64,000 bases of DNA, taken from Streptomyces sp. NBC_00878 (GTDB lineage: Bacteria > Actinomycetota > Actinomycetes > Streptomycetales > Streptomycetaceae). Positions 37,727 through 46,405 of the stretch are shown here, piece by piece. Made by a program: the position numbers and the translations under genes. The DNA lies in the NCBI RefSeq assembly GCF_026341515.1, contig NZ_JAPEOK010000001.1, positions 3,038,001-3,102,000 on the forward strand. Direction: 5' to 3'. Positions within the stretch are counted from its first letter, which is position 1; each line of letters opens with the position of its first letter. A model generated the notes under the pieces. That model made no database searches. It was not told where the DNA came from and saw nothing but the letters and a program-made list of their open reading frames with translations.

Positions 37727-37918
37727 TCAGTGCCAGCTGTGCGGCGCCCTAAACCCGGACTCCCGCTCCAGCCGGCGCCAGCCGGCCTTCGCGCAGCCCC
37801 GGCGGGCCGGAGCGTCCGCGGGCGCGGCGGCCGCATGAGCGAGGAGGATCGCCGTGACGGCGACCGCTTCTTCGGGCTCGGCGTGGCCCTTCTCGACGCA
37901 GATATCAGGAATGTCCAT
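37727..37918 (-). CDS. accE: Second copy of acyl-CoA carboxylase epsilon subunit
   Basis: The 63-residue protein begins MDIPDICVEKGHAEPEE and ends KAGWRRLER-ESGFRAPHSWH. It matches the accE beside accB (40071-40265) at 51 of 63 residues. DNA similarity extends ~25 bases upstream (GTCTCCGTGAGAGAG) and then stops, so no accB is attached. It either duplicates the small carboxylase subunit or is a relic of an insertion event. Expression without the accB operon promoter is uncertain. It lies convergent to the NACHT gene. Confidence 0.8.
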   Translation of the reverse strand: MDIPDICVEKGHAEPEEAVAVTAILLAHAAAAPADAPARRGCAKAGWRRLERESGFRAPHSWH

Positions 37919-38037
37919 GGGTGTCGGTCTCCGTGAGAGAGAGATACGCGGGGCGCGCGACTAGCGCGCCCGGTGAGTCGCCAGGCACCCGATTCCGCGC
38001 TCGGACCGGGATCACTGCACGACGGAAACGATCGCCC

Positions 38038-38625
38038 TCAAGCGGCGAGCGTGGAGTCCACCGGCGGTGGCACGGCGGGAAGGCTCAGCTCGAACCAGAT
38101 CGTCTTGCCACCGGGCCCGAACTTCCCTTCCCCTATGGCGCACCCGCCCCACCTGTCGGCCACCGTGTCGAGAATGAGAAGCCCGCGTCCGTCCTCCGCG
38201 TGCGCTGCGACGTCCGTCCGCCGGGAGCCTGGCGCCGGAGGCAGGTCGGGGCTCATGTCCCAGACACTGACCCGCAGTACGGGGCACAGCCACTGGAGCC
38301 GTACAGACGCGGGGCCCTTCGTGTGCCGTACAGAGTTGGTGGCGAGCTCGGAGGCAAGCAGTTCCGCGCGGTCCACGAGCTGGGCGAGGCCGTGCGCGTC
38401 GAGGACGGCCCGGAGCGTGACGCGGGCGATGCCCGGCCCTCGGGGGTCGCAGGGGAAGCACAGCTCGTAGCACCAGGGAGCGGTGAAGGAGAGGGGTGGC
38501 GGGTGGGGGATGCCTGAGAGTGGATCGAGGGCGGGGAGGAGGTAGGAGGTTGGGCCGAGGTTGCGGTTCTGATGCTGGTTTTGGTGCTGGGTCTGGTCCT
38601 GGTTGTGGCTCTGTTCGGTGTTCAC
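38038..38625 (-). CDS. RsbW-like ATP-binding regulatory protein
   Basis: The 195-residue protein starts at GTG 38625 with a perfect AGGAGGT. The N-terminus is a Gln/Asn/His-rich run (about 30 residues), then an HATPase_c domain: LLASELATNSVRHTKGPASV (N-box), SVWDMSP, and EDGRGLLILDTVADRWG (G-box). It fits the single-domain histidine-kinase-like proteins usually found next to WhiJ-type regulators in Streptomyces. Those are anti-sigma-like in fold; the partner here is unknown. It is divergent from the XRE regulator. Confidence 0.85.
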   Translation of the reverse strand: MNTEQSHNQDQTQHQNQHQNRNLGPTSYLLPALDPLSGIPHPPPLSFTAPWCYELCFPCDPRGPGIARVTLRAVLDAHGLAQLVDRAELLASELATNSVRHTKGPASVRLQWLCPVLRVSVWDMSPDLPPAPGSRRTDVAAHAEDGRGLLILDTVADRWGGCAIGEGKFGPGGKTIWFELSLPAVPPPVDSTLAA

Positions 38626-38806
38626 GTGGCACCTCCTGGGTGCGCGGTCGCGGTGGGTCAACTGGACGTGTGCCATGGGGTGTTCGCGCCGACGGGGCCG
38701 GTGGCTCTACCGAGCCGCCCTGCCTTCCGGATGGGCAGGGCGGGATGGTGCGCTTCCGGACGCCGACAGGAACCAGGTGGCACAGATCGCACCGTAGCGC
38801 ACCGAT

Positions 38807-38844
38807 TACAACCCGTGATACCTCTTTCAATCCAACGAGTTGTA
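38807..38844. promoter_or_regulatory. Inverted repeat in the divergent promoter region
   Basis: TACAACCCGT and ACGAGTTGTA (one mismatch, 18-base spacer) lie between the ATP-binding gene and the XRE gene, 67 bases upstream of the XRE start. The location suits an operator of the XRE protein. The rest of 38626-38910 has no ORF with coding bias. Confidence 0.5.
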
Positions 38845-38910
38845 TTCCTGATTCGGATGGACGGGCTCAATACGGGCGTGCACACTGTGCGCGAGCGAGG
38901 AGAGGACCAC

Positions 38911-39762
38911 ATGGCGCCACGTCAAACACCCACCATCAGCCAACGCCGCTTCGGGGCCGAACTGCGACGCCTTCGCGAGGCTGTCGGCCTGTCTGCACCA
39001 CGAGCGGCCGAGCTGCTTGGTACCGACCGCACGACCATCTCGAACGTCGAAGCGGGTCGCTTCGGCATCAGCGAGCAACGCCTGCGGCGGCTGGCAAGCA
39101 TCTACGAGTGCGACGATCCAGCACTGATCGAGGCTCTGGCCTCAATGACAGGGGGCCGCAAAGCGGGATGGTGGAACGAATACCGAGGCAAGGTACCGCC
39201 AGACTTCCTTGATGTCGCGGAACTGGAGTACGCCGCTCGCTCCCTGAGGACCCTTCAAACTGCCCATGTACCGGGCATGTTTCAGACCGAGGACCATGCC
39301 CGCGCCATTTTCGATCTCTTCATCCCCGCCCTGCCACGCCTCGAAGTAGAACTCCGCATCGCGCAACGACTCGCCCGCCATAAGGTGATCACAAAGGAAC
39401 CTGCCATTCCGTACACGGGCCTGATCCATGAAGCCGCCCTGCACATGCAGGTGGGCGGACGCCTCGTGGCTCAGACCCAACTGCGTCACCTGCTCAAGGA
39501 GAGCGAACGCGACAACGTCACACTTCAGGTGATCCCGTTCAGCGTCGGCGGATTTCCCATGGCAGGCGACTCAGTTCTGTACGCCTCAGCCGACAGCACC
39601 CATCTGGACACCGTCCAGGTGGACTCACCGATCGGTGCCGTCTTCTTCGAGTCGCCCACTCAGCTGGCCAACTTCCGCCGACGTCTGGACGCAGTCGAAC
39701 AGGTAGCGTTGAATGCGCAGCAATCGAGGGACTCCATCCTCAAAATCGCTCAAAACCTATAA
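38911..39762 (+). CDS. XRE regulator with DUF5753 (WhiJ/Scr1 family)
   Basis: The 283-residue protein starts at ATG 38911 with GAGGAGAGG upstream. The N-terminal XRE helix-turn-helix (FGAELRRLREAVGLSAPRAAELLGTDRTTISNVEAGR) is followed by the DUF5753 domain (SLRTLQTAHVPGMFQTEDHAR, LIHEAALHMQVGG, LQVIPFSVGG). Such regulators are paired with a small DUF397 protein, here 12 bases downstream, and often a HATPase protein, here divergent. Homologous trios affect sporulation or antibiotic production in S. coelicolor. Codon use is more AT-tolerant than in neighbours. Confidence 0.9.
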   Translation: MAPRQTPTISQRRFGAELRRLREAVGLSAPRAAELLGTDRTTISNVEAGRFGISEQRLRRLASIYECDDPALIEALASMTGGRKAGWWNEYRGKVPPDFLDVAELEYAARSLRTLQTAHVPGMFQTEDHARAIFDLFIPALPRLEVELRIAQRLARHKVITKEPAIPYTGLIHEAALHMQVGGRLVAQTQLRHLLKESERDNVTLQVIPFSVGGFPMAGDSVLYASADSTHLDTVQVDSPIGAVFFESPTQLANFRRRLDAVEQVALNAQQSRDSILKIAQNL

Positions 39763-39774
39763 GAGGTCAGCATT

Positions 39775-39972
39775 TTGCCCGAGTTGCAATGGCTCAAGTC
39801 GTCCTTCTCTGAGGCCTCCGGCAACAACTGCGTCGAAGTCGCCGCCACCGAAGACGGCATATCCCTCCGCGAGAGCGAGAGCCCGACCAAGGTTCTGTCC
39901 ACCGGTCCAGAAGTACTGAGCACGCTCCTTCGCAGTGTGAAGTCGGGACCGCCTGAGCTCTGGTCCGAGTGA
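39775..39972 (+). CDS. DUF397 protein (Scr2/WhiJ-partner type)
   Basis: The 65-residue protein starts at TTG 39775 after AAGAGGTCAG. The motif W-x-KSSFSEASGNNCVEVAATEDGISLRES is diagnostic for DUF397, a small protein that binds or modulates its XRE partner, sometimes likened to a toxin-antitoxin pair. It is translated with the XRE gene and followed by a strong terminator. Confidence 0.92.
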   Translation: MPELQWLKSSFSEASGNNCVEVAATEDGISLRESESPTKVLSTGPEVLSTLLRSVKSGPPELWSE

Positions 39973-40015
39973 CCCCGTCGGAGTCCCGGGATTTAATTCT
40001 CGGTCCCGAAAACAG

Positions 40016-40057
40016 CAATCGCCGGACGGGCTCCTTGCGGAGTCCGTCCGGCGATTG
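40016..40057. terminator. Bidirectional terminator
   Basis: A 19-bp stem with one G-U pair (CAATCGCCGGACGGGCTCC and complement, TTGC loop) lies between the DUF397 gene and the convergent accE. Confidence 0.9.
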
Positions 40058-40070
40058 GACAAACAGGTGC

Positions 40071-40265
40071 TCAGCCCTGCCAGGAGTGCGGGGCGCGGAA
40101 GCCCGGGGTGCGCTCCAGGCGGCGCCAGCCGGCCTTCGGGCGGCCTCGGTGGGCCGGGGCCGCCGCCGGGGCAGCGGCGGCGCGGGCCAGGAGGATGGCC
40201 GTGATGGCGGCGACTTCCTCGGGCTCGGCGTGGCCCTTCTCGACGCGAATATCAGGGATGTCCAT
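40071..40265 (-). CDS. accE: Acyl-CoA carboxylase epsilon subunit
   Basis: The 64-residue protein MDIPDIRVEKGHAEPEEVAAITAIL...KAGWRRLERTPGFRAPHSWQG is the small subunit that binds and stimulates the AccA2-AccB (acetyl/propionyl-CoA carboxylase) complex in Streptomyces. It lies 60 bases after accB on the same strand; the operon context makes this the functional copy. Confidence 0.9.
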   Translation of the reverse strand: MDIPDIRVEKGHAEPEEVAAITAILLARAAAAPAAAPAHRGRPKAGWRRLERTPGFRAPHSWQG

Positions 40266-40325
40266 GTGTGTGAGTCTCCGTGAGAGAGGGGTCCGCGGGG
40301 TTGCCGCGATGGGTCCGCCGGGTTA

Positions 40326-41918
40326 CTACTGCGGCGGATTTCCGTGCTTGCGGGAGGGCAGGTCGGCGTGCTTGGTGCGGAGCATGGCGAGGGACCTGAT
40401 GAGGACCTCGCGGGTTTCGGCGGGGTCGATGACGTCGTCGACCAGGCCGCGCTCGGCCGCGTAGTAGGGGTGCATCAGCTCGGACTTGTACTCCTTGACC
40501 ATGCGCACGCGCATCGCCTCGGGGTCCTCGGCCTCCGCGATCTGGCGGCGGAAGATGACGTTCGCGGCGCCCTCGGCACCCATCACGGCGATCTCGTTGG
40601 TGGGCCACGCGTACGTAAGGTCCGCGCCGATGGACTGGCTGTCCATCACGATGTACGCGCCGCCGTACGCCTTCCTGAGGATCAGCGAGATCCGCGGCAC
40701 GGTCGCGTTGCAGTAGGCGTACAGAAGCTTCGCGCCGTGCCGGATGATGCCGCCGTGCTCCTGGTCGACACCCGGGAGGAACCCGGGAACATCCAGCAGC
40801 GTGATGATCGGGATGTTGAAAGCGTCGCACATCTGGACGAAACGCGCAGCTTTCTCCGACGCCTCGATGTCCAGCACCCCGGCCAGGCTCTGCGGCTGGT
40901 TGGCGACGATGCCGACCACCTGGCCGCCGAGGCGGGCCAGGGCGCAGATGATGTTGCGGGCCCAGCGCTCGTGGATCTCCAGGTAGTCGCCGTCGTCGAC
41001 GAGCTCCTCGATGACCTTCGTCATGTCGTACGGCCGGTTGCCGTCCGCCGGGACCAGGTCGAGGAGCACGTCCGAGCGGCGGTCCGAGGCGTCCTCGGGG
41101 TGGGTGACCGGGGGGTTCTCGCGGTTGTTCTGCGGCAGCATCGACAGGAGGTAGCGCACCTCCGCGATGCAGGTCTCCTCGTCGTCGTAGGCGAAGTGCG
41201 CCACGCCGGAGGTCTCGGCGTGCACGTCCGCGCCGCCCAGACCGTTCTGGGTGATCTCCTCGCCGGTGACCGCCTTGACCACGTCCGGGCCGGTGATGAA
41301 CATCTGCGAGGTCTCACGGACCATGAAGACGAAGTCGGTCAGGGCGGGGCTGTAGGCCGCGCCGCCCGCGCACGGGCCGAGCATCACGGAGATCTGGGGG
41401 ATGACGCCGGAGGCGCGGGTGTTGCGCTGGAAGATGCCGCCGTAGCCCGCGAGCGCGCTGACACCCTCCTGGATACGGGCCCCCGCACCGTCGTTCAGCG
41501 AGACCAGCGGCGCACCGGCCGCGATGGCCATGTCCATGATCTTGTGGATCTTCGTGGCATGCGCCTCGCCCAGCGCACCGCCGAAGATCCGGAAGTCGTG
41601 CGCGTACACGAAGACCGTGCGGCCCTCCACCGTGCCCCAGCCGGTGACCACACCGTCCGTGTACGGCTTCTTCGCCTCCAGCCCGAACCCGGTCGCCCGG
41701 TGGCGGCGCAACTGCTCGACCTCGTTGAACGAACCGGCGTCCAGCAGAAGCTCGATCCGCTCCCGCGAAGTCAGCTTGCCCTTGGCGTGCTGCGCCGCCG
41801 TCGCCTTCTCACTGGGACCCCGCAGGGCCTCCGCGCGGATCGCGTGCAGCTCGGCCACACGCCCGCGGGCGTCGGTGGGTTCGCCGGCCGAAGGCCCGGT
41901 CTCGTCCAAAACGGTCAT
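40326..41918 (-). CDS. accB: Acyl-CoA carboxylase beta subunit (carboxyltransferase)
   Basis: The 530-residue carboxyltransferase carries carboxyl groups from biotin to acetyl- or propionyl-CoA, giving malonyl-/methylmalonyl-CoA for fatty acids and polyketides. Crotonase-like oxyanion segments GGALGEAHATKIHKIMDMA and GPCAGGAAYSPALTDFVFM lie in the N-terminal half; IITLLDVPGFLPGVDQEHGGIIRHGAKLLYAY and RKAYGGAYIVMDSQSIGAD in the C-terminal half. Its biotinylated partner is encoded elsewhere. Confidence 0.96.
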   Translation of the reverse strand: MTVLDETGPSAGEPTDARGRVAELHAIRAEALRGPSEKATAAQHAKGKLTSRERIELLLDAGSFNEVEQLRRHRATGFGLEAKKPYTDGVVTGWGTVEGRTVFVYAHDFRIFGGALGEAHATKIHKIMDMAIAAGAPLVSLNDGAGARIQEGVSALAGYGGIFQRNTRASGVIPQISVMLGPCAGGAAYSPALTDFVFMVRETSQMFITGPDVVKAVTGEEITQNGLGGADVHAETSGVAHFAYDDEETCIAEVRYLLSMLPQNNRENPPVTHPEDASDRRSDVLLDLVPADGNRPYDMTKVIEELVDDGDYLEIHERWARNIICALARLGGQVVGIVANQPQSLAGVLDIEASEKAARFVQMCDAFNIPIITLLDVPGFLPGVDQEHGGIIRHGAKLLYAYCNATVPRISLILRKAYGGAYIVMDSQSIGADLTYAWPTNEIAVMGAEGAANVIFRRQIAEAEDPEAMRVRMVKEYKSELMHPYYAAERGLVDDVIDPAETREVLIRSLAMLRTKHADLPSRKHGNPPQ

Positions 41919-42072
41919 GTAGCGACCTTACGAAGCCCACCAAGGAAAGCGAGACGTCGACTCCGTACAGTCTCCGGCCCGTTTTACTGGTACCCCTGAA
42001 CAGAACCTGGACCGCATGCAGGCGATCTGACTGCTCAGAGGGCGTGTGGCTTGTAGAGGTCACACAAAGCCA

Positions 42073-44469
42073 TCAGCTGAGAGTCACCTCACATTCGTGC
42101 GTGGCGCATGCCATCCCCGGAGTGACACGCACCCTCAGACGGCGCCCGGCGGCGAGCACCTCGACGGCCGGATCGGCGCGTACGACCCCGCGTACGGGGT
42201 GGTCCCAGACGATCTCCAGGGCCTCGCCAGTGCGCGACGGTTCGCTCACGGAGAGGGTGGCGGTGCGGCCCCGACGGCGTACGAGCACGCTCGCGGGGGC
42301 CGAGGCGGTGAGCGGGCCCGCCGTGCCCGCCCGCCAGAAGTTGGCGGCGGTCAGCCCGAGGGAGGGCACGGACACAGCCTGACAGGTGGTGTCGTTGGCC
42401 AGGATCACCGGGCCTCGGCGCGGGTCGGCCGCGCGGACGGCCGACGCGTGGGCGGCGACCGTGCGGCGTGAGGCGCCGGGCAGGACGGCGTACGCGTACG
42501 TGGCGTCCACCGGGTCCGTGCCGTGGTCCAGCCAGAGGGTCTGCCAGCGGCGGGTCCGGCGTTCGGTGGTGCTGGTGGTGTTGATGTCGGACCAGGCGCC
42601 GGTGCGGTCCTCGCGGAGGGTGTGCAGGGCGGACCGGTCCAGGACCACCCAGCCGCCGTGCCCTTCGAGGTGGGCCCACCCGGGACCTCGTACGAGGGTC
42701 TGGGTGCCGCCCTCCCCCAGGTTGCGGTTGTCGACGACCGTCTCGACCGGGACGCCGTCGGTGGCCGTGATCCCGGCGCCCAGGCAGACGATCGTGTCCG
42801 CGAGGCAGAACCAGGACTTGCGGGCCTCCAGGGTCGACCCGAGCCCCTTCAGGTGCTGTCCGACCGCCGCGAACTCCCCGTCCGTCGCGCCCCCGACCCA
42901 GCGCACGGCGGGCTTGGGCTCGCCCCACTCGCCGCCCGCCCGGTCCGCGAGCCGCTTGGTGGACACCGTCGTGCCGGGCAGCCGGTACCAGTCGACGGTC
43001 GGCCAGTACCAGTCGGTGTACTGATCGGCCCGGCCACTCCGACCACCCGGACCACCGGCCCACCAGTAGAGCGTTCCGGCGCCTGTGTGCCAGCCGCGCG
43101 GGTTCTCGCCGTTGCCGCACTCGTAGTGCGCGATCCGGTCGCTCGCCATGGCGATGTTCGCGGTGAAGCCGGGGCGGCGGTGGACGGCACGGTCCATGGC
43201 GGCGAAGAGGCGGTGGCCGACCGGCTCGGGCGCGGCCTCGACCGCCGAGTCCGCGACCGCGTGCAGCCGTGCCAGGTCGGCGACACCGAACTGAGGAGCC
43301 GTCAGAAGCGGGGTGACCGTGTCCCGTTCGATCCAGCCCTTGACGCTCGCGTGCCAGCGCTCGCGCTCCGCCGCGCTCGCGCCCTGGGCGAGGAGCACGA
43401 TGGCGGCGATCAGTGCCTGCCCGTGGAAGTGGTCACTGCGCATGATGTGGCGGTCGTCGATCTTGAGGTAACCGCGGCTGATGGCACGGCCGTTGACGCT
43501 GTCCATCATCAACCCGTCGTGGATCAGGGGCGCGTAGGCACCTTCCACGCTGTCGAGGATGATCTGCCGGCCGGCGTCGGTCACCTCCCACGACGAACCG
43601 GCCAGCAGCGCGAAGAGGCGCCCGAGCCCGTCGAGCAGGACCTGCCCGTACGTGCCCGAGTACGCGACCCAGGTGTGCTGGACGAACGACCCGTCGGCGT
43701 ACAGCCCGTCCCCCTTCGTGACGTACGGGAAGACCGGCGAGAGCGCGTCGCGGGCGAGTGCGAGCTTCTCGGGGGCGCGGCCGAGGATGCCGCGCAGGGC
43801 GACGGAGCGGCACAGGTCGACGCGGTTGGCGCCGGTCGAGGTGCCCGAGTAGTCGCGGAGCATGGAGTCGGGGATGAAGTGGTCGACGGCGGCGCAGGCG
43901 GCGGCGACCCGGGCGTCGGTGAGCTCGCCGTGGAGGGCGGCCACGGTGTCCATGAGGAGGCGGGGGCTGCCGATCTGCCACTCCCACCAGTTGCCGTAGC
44001 GGGTGGTGGAGGGGTTGTAGACGGTGGCGGAGACGTGGTCGAGGCCGCGGAGGATGTCGGCCCGCAGACCCGCGTCGCCGGTGGAGCCGGTGCCCTCCTG
44101 GACGTACGCCTGCGTCATCGTCCACAGCCGGCTGTAGCTCTGGGTGATTCCGGTCGGCGGGTCGTAGGCGTAGCCCGGCCATAGGGAGGTGGCGGTCGGG
44201 GCCATGGTCCGCCGGAAACCGCGGGCCAGTTCGCCGGTCTCGGCGAGGCGGGTGGCGTACGGCTCGGCGGCCGGGTCGTAGCCGGTACCGAGGGCGATCT
44301 CCAGCCAGCGGAGACGGAGGGCGTCGTACTCGTCGTCGCGGACTGCGTACTCGTCGCCGCTGGGGGCAGGCGCGGAAGGACGGGCCGCATGCGCGGAAGG
44401 GGCGGGCATGAGTGCCGGGCTCGCCGTGAGCGCCGCTGCCATGAGGAACGTACGGCGGGTGGGGGTCAT
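42073..44469 (-). CDS. Secreted polysaccharide lyase family 8 (hyaluronate-lyase-like)
   Basis: The 798-residue protein has a Tat-type signal (TRRTFLMAAALTASPAL, cleavage near AHA residue 28). The N-terminal (alpha/alpha) toroid carries N215, H265 and Y274 in ANRVDLCRS and FVQHTWVAYSGTYG; the spacing 50 and 9 equals the catalytic N349/H399/Y408 of pneumococcal hyaluronate lyase. NWWEWQIGSPR (160-170) is also family-typical. A C-terminal beta-sandwich follows. It cleaves glycosaminoglycan or xanthan-like chains by elimination; the exact substrate cannot be read. It is monocistronic, with a 154-bp gap to accB. Confidence 0.93.
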   Translation of the reverse strand: MTPTRRTFLMAAALTASPALMPAPSAHAARPSAPAPSGDEYAVRDDEYDALRLRWLEIALGTGYDPAAEPYATRLAETGELARGFRRTMAPTATSLWPGYAYDPPTGITQSYSRLWTMTQAYVQEGTGSTGDAGLRADILRGLDHVSATVYNPSTTRYGNWWEWQIGSPRLLMDTVAALHGELTDARVAAACAAVDHFIPDSMLRDYSGTSTGANRVDLCRSVALRGILGRAPEKLALARDALSPVFPYVTKGDGLYADGSFVQHTWVAYSGTYGQVLLDGLGRLFALLAGSSWEVTDAGRQIILDSVEGAYAPLIHDGLMMDSVNGRAISRGYLKIDDRHIMRSDHFHGQALIAAIVLLAQGASAAERERWHASVKGWIERDTVTPLLTAPQFGVADLARLHAVADSAVEAAPEPVGHRLFAAMDRAVHRRPGFTANIAMASDRIAHYECGNGENPRGWHTGAGTLYWWAGGPGGRSGRADQYTDWYWPTVDWYRLPGTTVSTKRLADRAGGEWGEPKPAVRWVGGATDGEFAAVGQHLKGLGSTLEARKSWFCLADTIVCLGAGITATDGVPVETVVDNRNLGEGGTQTLVRGPGWAHLEGHGGWVVLDRSALHTLREDRTGAWSDINTTSTTERRTRRWQTLWLDHGTDPVDATYAYAVLPGASRRTVAAHASAVRAADPRRGPVILANDTTCQAVSVPSLGLTAANFWRAGTAGPLTASAPASVLVRRRGRTATLSVSEPSRTGEALEIVWDHPVRGVVRADPAVEVLAAGRRLRVRVTPGMACATHECEVTLS

Positions 44470-44696
44470 GCCAGGCGATGGTGCCCGAGGTGCCGTGTGC
44501 TCACCAGAGGGACAACGGGTGCTTTTAGGGCGCTTTTAGGGCCGGACACAGGACTAGACCAATGACGACCAGACGTAGTCGGCGTGACACGCCACGCGTT
44601 CAGTTGAAACCCGTAGGGAATAGGTCTATGGTCGATGTCGTTGAACGTTAAACAGCTTCGGCGCAGGGCCGGGGCTCGTCCCCCAAGGAGCTAGTC

Positions 44697-45305
44697 ATGG
44701 GTCTCTTCGGCCGCAAGGACGACACCGCCACCACCACCGCGCCCGCCGGTGTGAACCCCGACCTGGCCGCCCTCACCGGCGACTACACGATCGACCCGTC
44801 CCACACGACGATCGGCTTCGTCGCCCGTCACGCCATGGTGACGAACGTCAAGGGCGGCTTCCAGGACTTCACCGGCAGCCTGCACCTCGACGGCGCCGAC
44901 CCGTCGCAGTCGACGGCTTCCCTCGACGTCAAGATGGAGAGCATCGACACCGGTTCCGCCGACCGTGACGGTCACCTGAAGAGCGCTGACTTCTTCAAGA
45001 CGGACGAGTTCCCGACGATGACGTTCCGCTCCACCAAGGCGGAGGCCCTCGGTGGCGACGACTACCGCATCACCGGTGACCTGACGATCCTCGGCACCAC
45101 CCAGCAGCTCGCCATCGACCTGGAGTTCAACGGCTCCGCGAAGGACCCGTTCGGCAACGAGCGCGTCGGTTTCGAGGGCAAGGCGGAGATCCTGCGCTCC
45201 GAGTGGGGCCTCACCTGGAACGCGGCGCTGGAGACCGGCGGGGTGCTCGTCTCCGACAAGATCAAGCTGAACTTCGACATCTCGGCGATCAAGAACGCCG
45301 ACTGA
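44697..45305 (+). CDS. YceI family protein
   Basis: The 202-residue protein starts at ATG 44697 after AAGGAG. It has the YceI lipocalin-like barrel: GDYTIDPSHTTIGFVARHAMVTNVKG, VKMESIDTGSADRDGHLKSADFF, FRSTKAEALGGDDYRITGDLTILG. There is no classical signal peptide, only a short GLFGRKDD-type N-terminus, so it is probably cytoplasmic; the family binds polyisoprenoid or similar lipids. The 227-bp upstream gap contains GTTGAACGTTAAAC (about 44639), locally AT-rich and probably promoter or operator. Confidence 0.93.
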   Translation: MGLFGRKDDTATTTAPAGVNPDLAALTGDYTIDPSHTTIGFVARHAMVTNVKGGFQDFTGSLHLDGADPSQSTASLDVKMESIDTGSADRDGHLKSADFFKTDEFPTMTFRSTKAEALGGDDYRITGDLTILGTTQQLAIDLEFNGSAKDPFGNERVGFEGKAEILRSEWGLTWNAALETGGVLVSDKIKLNFDISAIKNAD

Positions 45306-45501
45306 TCGGGTTCAGGGTACTTGCAGGGTCCTTTGCGGGGTTCTGCCACCGGCTTTCTTTTTCGCCGCTGAGCGCGCCCGTCGTCCGGCTCCTTGGGAGC
45401 GGGAGACGGGCGCTCTGGTGTGTACTGGGGGCGACAGCGGATCAGTCGATGGGTGGATCAGAGGTTCCGGCTTGTGGTCCCTGGTCGTCGGAGAGACGGG
45501 G

Positions 45502-46374
45502 ATGGGCCGCGTGAACAGCGACAGCCGAGAACGAGCGGAACGCTTCGTCGAGTTGCACCGGGAGGGCTGCTTCCTGCTCCCCAACGCGTGGGACGTGGGC
45601 AGCGCGCGCATCCTGGAGTCGGCCGGCTTCCCCGCCGTGGCGACCACGAGCGCGGGTGTCGCGTTCTCCCTCGGACGCCCGGACCACGACTTCTTCGCGG
45701 AGCAGGCCCCGGAGGACCGCGTCGACCGCGAGACGATGATGGGCCGGGTCCGTGAGATCGCCGACGAGCTCACGGTGCCGGTGAGCGCGGACCTCGAAGA
45801 CGGGTACGGCGAAGCGCCCGAGACCGTGGCGACCACGATCTCGATGACCCTCAAGGCCGGAGCCGCGGGCGGCAACATCGAGGACTTCACCGGCGACCGC
45901 GCCCGGCCGCTCTACGACGAGGCGCTCGCGGTGGACCGTATCCGCGCGGCCCGGGCCGCCATCGACACCGGCGGCGAACCGTTCGTCCTGGTCGGCCGGA
46001 CCGATGTACTGCTGGTCGACGGTTCGCTCGACGAGTGCGTTCGGCGGGCCAACGCGTATCTGGCGGCCGGCGCGGACTGCGCGTTCGTGCCGGGTGCCGC
46101 CGACGCCGCGACCATCGGCACGCTGGTGCGCGAACTCGACGGCCCGCTCAACGTGGTCATGGGCCTCACCGGCAACGCGCTGTCGCTGGACGACCTGCGC
46201 GCACTCGGCGTACGGCGGGTCACCGTCGGCGGCAGCATCGCCCGCGCGATGTACGGTCACCTGCTGCGCGCCGCGCGGGAGCTGGCCGACCAGGGCACGT
46301 TCTCGTACGCGGACGACCAGCTGAGCCAGACGGACCTCAACGAGCTCTTCCGGCCCGGGCCCCAGCGGCACTGA
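45502..46374 (+). CDS. Isocitrate lyase/PEP mutase family protein
   Basis: The 290-residue protein starts at ATG 45502 (alternative GTG 45511) with GGAGAGACGGGG upstream. The TIM-barrel PEP-mutase/ICL family shows LLPNAWDVGSARILESAGFPAVATTSAG, VSADLEDGYG (Mg ligands), GGNIEDFTGD, VGRTDVLL and GPLNVVMG. The catalytic cysteine loop of true isocitrate lyase (KKCGH) is absent, so a phosphonomutase or C-C lyase such as carboxyphosphonoenolpyruvate mutase is more likely. A 17-base direct repeat GCACTGATCACTGGCGT occurs twice at its 3' end (46368-46405). Confidence 0.88.
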   Translation: MGRVNSDSRERAERFVELHREGCFLLPNAWDVGSARILESAGFPAVATTSAGVAFSLGRPDHDFFAEQAPEDRVDRETMMGRVREIADELTVPVSADLEDGYGEAPETVATTISMTLKAGAAGGNIEDFTGDRARPLYDEALAVDRIRAARAAIDTGGEPFVLVGRTDVLLVDGSLDECVRRANAYLAAGADCAFVPGAADAATIGTLVRELDGPLNVVMGLTGNALSLDDLRALGVRRVTVGGSIARAMYGHLLRAARELADQGTFSYADDQLSQTDLNELFRPGPQRH

Positions 46375-46405
46375 TCACTGGCGTGAGCAGCACTGATCAC
46401 TGGCG

